This document shows positions 55,961-64,000 of a DNA stretch of 64,000 nt, piece after piece; positions within the stretch are counted from its first letter, which is position 1; each line of letters opens with the position of its first letter. The DNA lies in the NCBI RefSeq assembly GCF_027887165.1, contig NC_077227.1, forward strand, positions 547,801,189 to 547,865,188, in the 5' to 3' direction. A program made the translations under genes and the position numbers. The notes below the pieces were generated by a model that did not search any database, was not told the DNA's origin, and saw only the letters and a program-made list of their open reading frames with translations. The DNA comes from Monodelphis domestica. Its lineage: Eukaryota; Chordata; Mammalia; Didelphimorphia; Didelphidae.

Positions 55961-58900
55961 GTGAGTGGTAGTGTGTGTGCCCCTGGGGAGTGGTTGAGTG
56001 TACCCTCCTGCTGATGGAAGGGTTTGTCCTCCTGGGGAGAGAATGTGGCTTCCCTGTGGGTGTGCTCTTCAGCCTTCCTGGTTGGTCGGCTTCCTTCCTC
56101 ATCCTCACTGTGCAGACACATTCAGACACACCTGCTGTCTTCCTCCAAAACCGAGGCAGCCCCTTGAGCCTTCTGACTCACTCTCCTTGGCATGACCCAT
56201 TCTCGGTCGCTCCATTCATGAGAAAAGGCCATTCTGGGTGGCTGTTACTTGATTGGTCATTTTTGTAATTAAATTCATCCGTGTATGATCTGCCTATTTG
56301 GGGACTGACCTGGAAATTGCCGGAAGAAAGCCTTTTCATTTTGCCAGCCCTCTGCTGTGTTTCTTTCTTAGTTTCCCTCTTACCAAACAAAACTTTCTTG
56401 TCTTAGATGGCCCTGAAACAAGTTCTGGTATTTTAGAGAGAAACAAGCCCCATTTCACAGTTTAAAAGTTGGAAACAACTTTAAAGTTCATCCATTCTAA
56501 TTCTCACAATTTACAGATGAGAAAATGAGTGATTTGAGGGACCAGACCTTGGGTCCCCTGAATGTCTAAATTACTATTTGCATGGCCTGGAAAGCCAGTG
56601 GTATATTGCAGAATCAACATCAGACATTTGGTACCTGTTATATGTTCAAAGAGAGTGCTTGAGATAGGTATTTGGAGAGATACTATTTGGCTGTGTCTCA
56701 GCTTTAAGAGTGTTTACAATATAGTAGAATCATGTAAAAACACTTTGTTTATCCTTTTTCCGGAAAAGTTAGATTGAATAAATAAATAAATAAATAGTTC
56801 TAATTAGATAGTTGTTTAGTTGAAGATCATTTTTGTTTTTATCTCTTGTTGAGTCTTTTGAGTCAGATCTGATTCTTCATGACTCCATTTGGGGTTTTCT
56901 TGACAGAGATACTAGAGTGATTTGCCATTTCCTTTTCTAGTTCATTTCACAGATGAGGAAACTGAGGCAAATGGTTAAATTATTTGCCCAAGGTCACAAA
57001 GCTAGCAAATGTCCAAGACTAGATTTGAATTCCAGACCCAACTCTATCCACTGGACCAACTAGCTGCCTCTTATTTGTCTTTAAGATTGGACTATAATTA
57101 TAATCTATAAAAAGTTTTCGTTGAGTACCTGCTATGTGATCAGTGTTACACTAGCTGGTATAAAAGACACAATTTACCTTAAATATGACTGCTACCCTCA
57201 AGCAGCTTATAGTCTTATTTGGGAAACAATAAAATTAACACACTTTAATTAAATCAACATAGTGGTAGTAATTGAGGATCATCCTCATATGAATAATATA
57301 GAAAAAAGCCTCAACAAGGTTTATACTTTCACCATAACATACATATTTCAGATAAAGGCATAGTGTTTTGTAAACCTTAAGGCTCTACATAAATTAGAGT
57401 TGTTTTATTATTATTGCTAATATAATTATAGAAGAAATCTGCTAGAAGTGCCACTTTTGAAAGCACTAAATAATTTCTCAAGATATGTGAAAGAAGGGAA
57501 GCTAGTCAATGGGTTTTTAAAAAACAGATGGTTTTGTTACCAGAACTAAAGCATTAATTCCAGCAGTGCCCACTGATATTTTATTTTATTTATTTTATTT
57601 TAAAATTTATTTAATTAATTTAGAATATTTTTCCATGGTTATATTATTTCACTCTGACATTTAAAAAAGGATTGGTTCACAGATATATATATATATATAT
57701 ATATCTATATATCGAAGGGTTCCTTGAAAAGATGAGAAGCCAAGTTTTCACAAACTTTTTTTACAGCTGACCACATTTTCATTGACTTGACTGAAGTTGC
57801 AGAGAACATTTGATTATTTTAAAAGCATTTGACTTAGTAAAGAAAAACTTTAAAGATCTCCAATGCATGTTATGATCACTTAAGATTCCTTGATAAATGT
57901 AATACAGAGAACTTTGTTTAAAGATCCTCTAATTTAACTACATCAGGCAAGACATGAGAAAGGTTATGCTCACCACTGTTTGAAGGATAAGTTTAGAATC
58001 CAAATTTTAAAAAAAATCCTTATAGCAGGTCATAATAATAGTAAAGTTCTTTGGAGCATAGATTTAGAATTCCAAGAGACCCTAGAGGTCTTCCAAGTTC
58101 AAACCCTTTATTTTAGGAGTAAGAAAACTAAGAGTCAAATAAATGGCTTGACCGATTACTGTTTCACAGCTAGTGTTTGAGGTAGAATTCAAACCTAGGT
58201 TTTTCTGACTAAATTCTTCTAGTAGTTCCTCTATTGAAACAAGCTCTAGAACTTTCCAGAGTCTTGATTTATAAGATCTACAACCACTCAAGAGTTCTGC
58301 CTGCCTAGCAAGCAACACAGGAAAATCCAAATGTTTGAAGACTATCTTTTGTTCAGATTATGATATGCTGGTTGTATATGTATGTGAATGTGTGAAGATA
58401 CATGCTTTTGCATTGTATATATGTGTATATATCTTAGATAGACACTGCAGATGGACCTTGGGCTGGGTTTGGATCATTTCTGAAGAGTTTATGGGAGGAT
58501 GTGGACAAGAGCCACATAGGATGAGCCGGTATAAATGAATTATGATCTGTACTTTTGAAAAGTGTACTTGCATTAATGGTTCCATTGAAGTTTTTCTAAT
58601 ATAATATTCGAGCCCAAATCCCAAACATTAGAAAGCAACTGGACAGTACCTAACAGTACCTTAAGCATAGTAGGTTGAAAATTAAATGTTTGTTAAATAA
58701 TGAATGGAAATCCAAACAAGTTTAACATGTGTTAGAAAAGGTTTTTTTAACCTTTTTGTGGCTCCCTTCTGCATTCTTCATTCTGGTGAGACATATAAAC
58801 CCCTCTCAAAATAACATTTTCAGATGTATAAGTAAAATGTATAGGATTGCAAAGGAAACTGATTACATGGAAAGACAGTTTTCAAAATAATCTAAAAGCA

Positions 58901-61900
58901 AACAGACTCATAGACCATAGGTTAAAAACCCTTGGATTTCTTTTCAGTTGTGTGATTGTGTGGCAAGTCACTGAACTCCCCCCCCCACCCCCCATCCCTT
59001 ACTGCTCTTCTGCCTTGAAACCAATACCTAGTATTAATTCCAAGTTAAAGGTAGGATTAAAAAAAAAACCCCAACAAACCCTTGGATAAGAAAGCAGCCA
59101 GGTAGTGCTTTAATCTAGTTAGTAAATAGTATAGTAGAGCAAGTGTACTAGGTATATTGAGAATAAAGAATAAGATGTTTTATACTACTAGGTAATTCAG
59201 AATCAAATCACTTTTCATCTTAAAGCCAGCTCTGAAAAACAAAACAAATATTCTAAACACTTCATTGAAAGGCAGGTGACACTGTAGAAGTACTTCTTAT
59301 GAAACACTTTTTAAAAGTGTTTAACAGCAACTAGTTTGTACAGTGCATAGTGTGTTGGACTTAAGAGAAGGGAAGACTTGAGTTCTAATTCTGCCTTATA
59401 TTTATTAGCTGTGTGACCGTAGGCAAATCAGTTAATCTTTCTATGCCTCAGTTTCTTCATCTATAAAATGGGAAGAATAATAATTTTGCATTTCAGATGA
59501 GATAACATCACTTTTCAAAGATTTGCAAACTGTAAAGTGTTATATAATTACTATTGTTTTTTTTTAATTTTGTCTTTATTATTATGCAGAACACATTTCC
59601 ATATTGGTTATTTATTTATTTTTTAAACCCATACCTTCCTTCTTAGAATCAATACTGTGTATTGGTTCTAAGGCAGAAGAGTGGTAAGGGCTAGGCAATG
59701 GGGGTCAAGTGATTTGCCCAGGGTAACACAGCTAGGAAGTATCTGAGGACAGATTTGAACCCAGGACCTCCCATCTCTGGGCCTGGCTCTCAATCCACTA
59801 AGCTACCTGGCTGCCCCCCATATTGGTTATTTTTGTAAGAGCAAACTTATACATAACCAAAATAAAACCTTCAATTAACTGATGTGAAAGATGACTCTAA
59901 CAGTTCTTTCTCTGGAGGTGGATAGCATTCTTTGCCTTAAGTCTTTCAGAAGATTGTTCCAGATCATTAATTGTTATTTTATCCTTACTTTATAAGTTAT
60001 CTATGACACAATTTATTTTAGGAGTGAATGTCAAGCACAAGTAAACCGATTTCCTGCTGCAAGATTTAAGAAGTTTGCTACTGAGGATGAGGCTTGGGCC
60101 TTTGTCCGAAATGCCACAAGCCCTGATCGTTCAACAGGTAATATGCCTTATTTTTTACACACAACCTCCTCCCCTTCAAAGAATTTTCACATCTATCATG
60201 TCTTATCAGGTCCTCAAAATAATCCTGTGTGATAGCTGGGTAGTATTATTTCTCTCTCATGGGTAAGGATTGTATTTTAATTTAAAATCTAAGAATTGTT
60301 GAATTTTTTGTTTGAGATTGTATTTTTATAAAAATCCAAGAATTTTGATTTTTTGTTTAAGATTGTACTTTTATAAAAATTCAAGATTTGATTTTGTTCG
60401 AGAAAAGATATCTTCAAGAAAGAATCTTGAAACTTTCATATCCAGAGAATAAACTGTTGCAGAAAGATGCTGGAAAACCTACACTTCATCAAGAAGGTCA
60501 AGAATGAACTTTGTATATGATTGATTGAACTGAACTTTGATTGAACATTTATTGTAAATGTACACATTTATGCCAAAAGGGACTGCCCCTAATTTGGCTT
60601 TCTGTCAATGTGCCTAGCAAAACATTGGTTTTGCTTTCTTTTCTTTTCTATTTCCTCTCTCACTATTCTAATTTCTCTTAGAAAATTGAATATCATGTAT
60701 ATCTATAGTTAGAAGTGCATTTTGAATTACAAATTTGATTATGTTAATTGATCAATGGGGAGACTAGTCTCTCATGATCATCAGGGGGGATTGTAAACCT
60801 CAAAATTTCTCAGACTTCTGAATGTTAGGGGTTTCCCCCATTGGGGAATCTTCTACTTAAAAAAATTTCCTAGCAGATAGTGAGAATTCTACTTGAATGT
60901 GAGGGCTCCTTGCCTTGGGAATATCCCTACTCCACCCTACTTAGGACTGCTTTAGGACAGAGAGCTCCTTGAGAACAATGAAAAGTACTTTGATCCATGC
61001 TTATGGAAGGGACAGGAAGTTCTTTGAGTCATGACTGTTTTAGAATTGATACAATGGGATACTAAGTACCTATAAAGGTGGGGCAACTTGTAAACTACTT
61101 AAACCTAAAAGGGTGATAACTTATTCAGAGGTTTTTTCTAATGAAATTTGTCGACACAGCAGCATTTTTTTCCTGACTTACTAAAGAGATAAAAACTACT
61201 CAGCTGTGAATTCAAAATGGGCGGTCCTTTAGAAACATCTACAGTGATTGGTAGATGTAAGGACTTAGGGGAGGTGACAGAGAAGATTTTGCCCTTAAAA
61301 ATAAGAGCTCAGGGAAGAGCTGGGAAGTCATTCTGAAACATTCAGATTGGAGAGACTCATTCTGAGGAGACTGATTCTGAAACATTCAGATGGAGGAGGG
61401 AGCTGGTGAAAGCAGCTGAGATGCTGCTGGCCTGGTGTCATTAGAAATCCTTACTTAGACAGATCTTATGGTGAGTTATAAAAAACTGACTGATTTCTCT
61501 TTTAAGACTCATGTCTAGGCCATATTGGCTTGAGGCCCTTCATACTTTTTCCTTTCTTACTCTCTCTCTCTTTTCCTGATTACTCATTGTATTGTTAATT
61601 AAAATCTCTATAAAATCCAATTGACTTGGGTATTTGAATAATTGGGAATATTTCCCTGGCGACCACCTTATATTTGATTTTAAACCCAAGACACTGTAGT
61701 GAAACATATTTCTGCGGTCAAATTTACTCACCCTCTCTTATATCTATCACAATTTATATCTTCCACTATTTTAATCACTACAGTTTAAGACCTCAACCAT
61801 TTTAAATCTCACAGGATACTGAGACCCAGAGAGAGTAGATGATTTCATCACTATCACACAGCATTGCTAGTGAGAAAATAAGGTTAAGCATAGGTTTCTT

Positions 61901-64000
61901 TGTTATTTAAGCTTGCCAGGGTTTCTGATAGGTTTCCAGTTCAGATAGGAAGAAATAAGAAGAGTTTCTTTAAGGAGAGAGAGAGGGAGAGGGTTTCATT
62001 CAGCCCTTCTTCATTTCAGGTAAAATGAGGTTCATCTGCTACCCTCCTTTACCCCTTCCTCCATACCCATTTCACAAACCACAATTTTAAGAAATAGCGA
62101 ACTCCACTCTCTTTTGCCTTAGGGTATTCCTTTTACCTTGGATTTTCTTTTATTTTCCTTTTTTATAAATACCCATATCAAAGCAGAATAATTATCGGGT
62201 CTAAGCAGTGAAGGTTAAGTGATTTACCCAGAGTCACATAGTTTGTCTGAGGCCAGATTTGAACCCAAGACCTCCCATCTCTAGACCTGGCTCTCAGTCC
62301 ACTGAGCTACCCAGCTGCACCTTACTTTCCATTTTCTTTCCCACCTTAATATTGTCAGAACAGAACAAATCCAGTTTCTCGGTCTTTCACACCTTAAAGA
62401 TATTAAGGTTCTGAAGAGATATTCCCCCTTATAATGAATGTTAACATGTATCATCTTACAACTCCTTTCAAATGTTTAAATCAATTTACCTTTCTAGGTT
62501 TCTTTTGGAGAGTTTCACCCCAATTGAGAAAGAAAAATAAAATCCTCTATTATAAACATGTGTAATCAAGAAAAACAAATTTCTACATTGACCATGTCCA
62601 AAAGAAATTTTGCTTCTAGCATTCTGAATCTTTTACCTTTTGCAATAAATTGGATATAAAAGGGTGAGAAATAGTGAGTAGTTGTGGATAACACCTCGGT
62701 AGCCAGTCTGATGAACTGTTAGAATGTTGTTGTTTTCTAGAATTCTAGGAAAGTTAAAAGGATCTAGCGGGAAAGGTGATGACTTCAATTTGGACATGCT
62801 GAATTTAAGATACCAACTGGATATCCAGTTTAAGATATCTAAAAGGCATTTGAGGATGTGGAATTAGAGATCATCAGAGAATTAGGGCAGAATAGATGGA
62901 TTTGAGAATCAACATGTAATGGTAATTAAATACATGAGATCATCCAGTGACAGTGTAGTAGAAGAGAAGATGACCCAGGACAGAACACTGAGGAACATGT
63001 TTGATTAGAGGAGGTGGCCTGGAGAAGGATCCAAAAAAGGAGACAAAGAAGGAGCAGTCAGGCAGGAGGAAAACCAGGAGAGATTGATGTCCTAAAAACT
63101 GAAGAAAAGAGAGTATCAAAAAAGGAAAGAGTGCTCAACAGTGTCAGAGGCTACAGAAAGACCCAGGAGAATAGAGATTTTACAAAGACCATTTTACTTA
63201 GCAATTAACATACCATTAGTAACTTTAGAGAGAGATGTTTTGGAGGGAAGCCAGTTAACATACCATTAGTAACTTTAGAGAGAGATGTTTTGGAGGGAAG
63301 CCAGAGGGAATGAGAAAGTGGCAGCACTCATTGAAGATGGCCATTTTGAGGAGTTTAGCCACAAAAGAGATAAAAGATAATAATTAGCAGCAATGGAAGG
63401 ATCAAGTGAAGTTTTTTTGCTAATTGGGGAGACATGGGTATGTTTGTAGGCTCTAGGGAATAAACCCAAAGACAGGAAAAGATTGAAAATAAGTGATTGA
63501 CTATCACTTACAGAGGGGGCAGTCTACTAGAAAAATAAGATGGAATGAGATCATCTGTGCCTGTAGACAGGTCAGCCTTAGTAAAGAGGGAGACCACCTT
63601 TAGACTTCTGTTTTCTAAACAGATGGATTTTGGACTATGATCATCATCATCTTTAGAAGTAGAAATTTAGGGGCAGCTGGGTGGCTCAATGGATTGAGAG
63701 TCAGGCCTAGAGACAGGAGGTCCTAGGGTCAAATCTGTCCTCAGACACTTCCTAACTGTGTGACCCTGAGTAAGTCACTTAACCCCCATTGCCTAGTTCT
63801 TACCACTTTTCTGCTTTAGAACCAATATACAGTATTGATTCTAAGACAGAAGGTAAGGGTTATTTTTTAAAAAATGTAGAAATTTAGTGGAAGTTTGTTT
63901 GATTTTTTGCTGCTCACTTTTACATGGATTTTTTCTTATAGAGCAGAAAAAGAAATGTGGCACACAGGACCCAAAATTTAAGCCAAACAAGAGACCTCGT
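55830..64000 (+). CDS. RNASEH1: Ribonuclease H1, exons 1-3 (3' end beyond window)
   Basis: RNase H1 cleaves the RNA strand of RNA/DNA hybrids; in mammals it acts in mitochondria, where it is essential for mtDNA replication, and in the nucleus on R-loops. Coding exons: 55830-55960, 60022-60137 and 63942 to the window end, giving 102 residues so far. Residues 1-27 form an amphipathic mitochondrial presequence with basic residues and no acidic run. A second in-frame ATG (codon 28, at 55911) would give the nuclear form, as human Met27 does. Residues 28-73 are the hybrid-binding domain, [17 protein letters not shown] to [11 protein letters not shown]44, K60 and K61 correspond to human W43, K59 and K60, which contact the hybrid. 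Residues 83-102 begin the linker. The catalytic RNase H domain lies outside the window. It is divergent from RPS7. Intron 1 is 4061 bp and intron 2 is 3804 bp, both repeat-rich. Confidence 0.97.
56455..56565. repeat. MIR-like SINE in RNASEH1 intron 1
   Basis: Contains TTGGAAACAACTTTAAAGTTC, CACAATTTACAGATGAGAAA and GAGGGACCAGACCTTGGGTC. Confidence 0.5.
56850..57073 (-). mobile_element. Marsupial tRNA-SINE, long-tail subtype, antisense, RNASEH1 intron 1
   Basis: Contains CATGACTCCATTTGGGGTTT, AGAGTGATTTGCCATTTCC, ACAGATGAGGAAACTGAGGC and CCACTGGACCAACTAGCTGC. Confidence 0.9.
57074..57590. repeat. Possible worn L2 tail; otherwise unassigned (RNASEH1 intron 1)
   Basis: TTGAGTACCTGCTATGTGAT, CTACCCTCAAGCAGCTTATA and GTCTTATTTGGGAAACAA look like an antisense L2 3' end at about 57115-57240. 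A MIR-type tail is at 57345-57415. Confidence 0.5.
57590..57712. repeat. L1 3' scrap and (AT)n microsatellite
   Basis: TTAATTTAGAATATTTTTCC and ATGGTTATATTATTTC resemble the antisense L1 3' end; ATATAT run at 57683-57712. Confidence 0.6.
58060..58205. repeat. MIR-like SINE in RNASEH1 intron 1
   Basis: Contains TAGATTTAGAATTCCAAGAG, CCCTAGAGGTCTTCCAAGTT and GAATTCAAACCTAGGTTTTT. Confidence 0.6.
58206..58944. other. RNASEH1 intron 1, unassigned
   Basis: No exon, RNA gene or identifiable repeat. Confidence 0.4.
58945..59070 (+). mobile_element. Partial tRNA-SINE with expanded C-run
   Basis: Contains GTGTGGCAAGTCACTGAACT, a long C-rich run at 58978-58993, TTACTGCTCTTCTGCCTTGA and a poly(A) end. 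Confidence 0.82.
59340..59540 (+). repeat. MIR in RNASEH1 intron 1
   Basis: Contains GTGTTGGACTTAAGAGAAGG, TAGCTGTGTGACCGTAGGCA, ATGCCTCAGTTTCTTCATCT and AAAATGGGAAGAATAATAAT. Confidence 0.88.
59613..59817 (-). mobile_element. tRNA-derived SINE, antisense, 15-bp duplication
   Basis: Full body from TTTTTTAAACCCATACCTTCC to AAGCTACCTGGCTGCCCCC on the plus strand. CCATATTGGTTATTT flanks it at about 59599 and 59819. It lies about 200 bp upstream of exon 2. Confidence 0.93.
60022..60137 (+). CDS. RNASEH1: RNASEH1 exon 2
   Basis: G completes Trp44, then [38 protein letters not shown] and the first base of Glu83. Acceptor TTATTTTAG, donor ACAG|GTAATA. Confidence 0.97.
60287..60390 (+). repeat. Diverged tandem duplication of about 45 bp
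   Basis: TTTTTTGTTTGAGATTGTAT then TTTTATAAAAATCCAAGAATT is followed by TTTTTTGTTTAAGATTGTAC then TTTTATAAAAATTCAAGATTT. Confidence 0.75.
60391..60791 (+). mobile_element. Possible 3' internal remnant of the adjoining LTR element
   Basis: The segment ends in a purine run AGGGGGGA directly before the LTR start, as a polypurine tract would. No protein motif is readable. The alternative is plain intron sequence that happened to be the integration site. Confidence 0.3.
60792..61813 (+). mobile_element. LTR, 1022 bp, in RNASEH1 intron 2, sense
   Basis: Starts TGTAAACCTC and ends AATCTCACA. GGAT occurs at 60788-60791 and at 61814-61817. It aligns end to end, in opposite orientation, with the LTR at 17940-18961; both are 1022 bp. 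It carries CTATAAAGGTGG (TATA-like), an internal CTGAAACATTCAGAT repeat and a C/T-rich 3' third. Fossil with no coding capacity. Confidence 0.88.
61820..61905. repeat. MIR-like remnant
   Basis: ACTGAGACCCAGAGAGAGTA and CACACAGCATTGCTAGTGAG. Confidence 0.4.
61906..62199. other. RNASEH1 intron 2, unassigned
   Basis: No recognisable feature; a short GAGAGAGAGG run at about 61975. Confidence 0.4.
62200..62330 (-). mobile_element. Truncated tRNA-SINE, antisense
   Basis: Contains TTTACCCAGAGTCACATAGT, TTTGAACCCAAGACCTCCC and CCACTGAGCTACCCAGCTGC. Confidence 0.85.
62331..62749. other. RNASEH1 intron 2, unassigned
   Basis: No gene or clear repeat. Confidence 0.4.
62750..63650 (-). repeat. L2 LINE reverse-transcriptase region, antisense
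   Basis: The minus-strand frame 63469-63275 contains [16 protein letters not shown], matching the L2 RT motif around NYRPISLL. Plus-strand text GTGCTCAACAGTGTCAGAGG, GAGGAGTTTAGCCACAAAAG and GGAGACATGGGTATGTTTGT is the reverse complement of L2 ORF2. A recent 50-bp tandem duplication lies inside. Confidence 0.75.
63205..63304. repeat. Perfect 50-bp tandem duplication inside the L2
   Basis: TTAACATACCATTAGTAACT through GGAGGGAAGCCAG appears twice without mismatch, at 63205-63254 and 63255-63304. Confidence 0.97.
63671..63875 (+). mobile_element. tRNA-derived SINE just upstream of RNASEH1 exon 3
   Basis: GGGCAGCTGGGTGGCTCAAT head, CAGACACTTCCTAACTGTGT, CAGTATTGATTCTAAGACAG, GGTAAGGGTTA end. 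A perfect 12-bp duplication GTAGAAATTTAG lies at 63659-63670 and 63876-63887. It ends 54 bp before the exon 3 acceptor junction. Confidence 0.95.
63942..64000 (+). CDS. RNASEH1: RNASEH1 exon 3, partial (cut by window end)
   Basis: AG completes Glu83, then [19 protein letters not shown], a basic stretch of the linker between the hybrid-binding and catalytic domains. This linker is poorly conserved in the family, so the assignment rests on the acceptor TTTTTTCTTATAG, the matching phase and its position. The exon continues past the window. Confidence 0.85.

Noticed and set aside
55734-56129. 131-residue minus-strand frame
   Set aside because: Antisense of RNASEH1 exon 1 and its CpG-rich surroundings; no splice or domain evidence.

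Overview
The window looks like nuclear DNA from a marsupial, most likely a didelphid opossum close to Monodelphis. The grounds are two vertebrate host genes with clean exon/intron structure, and a repeat content of marsupial tRNA-derived SINEs, MIR, L2, marsupial-type L1, RTE-type SINE, non-autonomous hAT elements and many solo LTRs, in an AT-rich, CpG-poor background. No bacterial-type operon, CRISPR array or functional tRNA/rRNA gene was seen.

Two host genes lie head to head. RPS7 (40S ribosomal protein eS7) is on the minus strand, from a 5'TOP-type start near 33005 to a poly(A) signal at 21966-21971. All seven exons can be placed, and the six coding exons give 194 residues. RNASEH1 is on the plus strand from a GC-rich promoter at about 55560. 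Exons 1 and 2 are complete and exon 3 is cut by the window end, so only the mitochondrial presequence, the hybrid-binding domain and the start of the linker are present; the catalytic domain lies beyond the window. RPS7 and RNASEH1 are also divergent neighbours in human 2p25.3, so this is a conserved gene pair, here about 22.8 kb apart.

Layout: 1-21.9 kb is the region 3' of RPS7: microsatellites, L2/MIR/SINE copies, an L1 fragment inside an L2, a hAT element with 8-bp target duplication, several LTRs, and a broken class I-like retroviral fossil (about 15.5-19.56 kb) that contains a later solo LTR. 21.9-33.1 kb is RPS7. 33.1-55.5 kb is intergenic and repeat-dense (SINE, L2, L1, LTR and hAT insertions, several nested). 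55.5-64 kb is RNASEH1 exons 1-3 with a 4.06-kb first intron and a 3.8-kb second intron that holds a 1022-bp LTR, a SINE and an L2.

Regulation visible in sequence: the RPS7 start has a pyrimidine TOP start, a perfect TCTCGCGAGA palindrome, a GC box and an ETS-type site. RNASEH1 has a 21-bp GC-box tandem repeat and a 7-codon upstream ORF that overlaps the first of two in-frame AUGs, the arrangement known from human RNASEH1 to partition mitochondrial and nuclear enzyme. I found no convincing new biological system. The most informative observations are this uORF/dual-start arrangement, the RPS7 core promoter, a near-identical 103-bp direct repeat 577 bp apart, and nested insertions datable by their target-site duplications.
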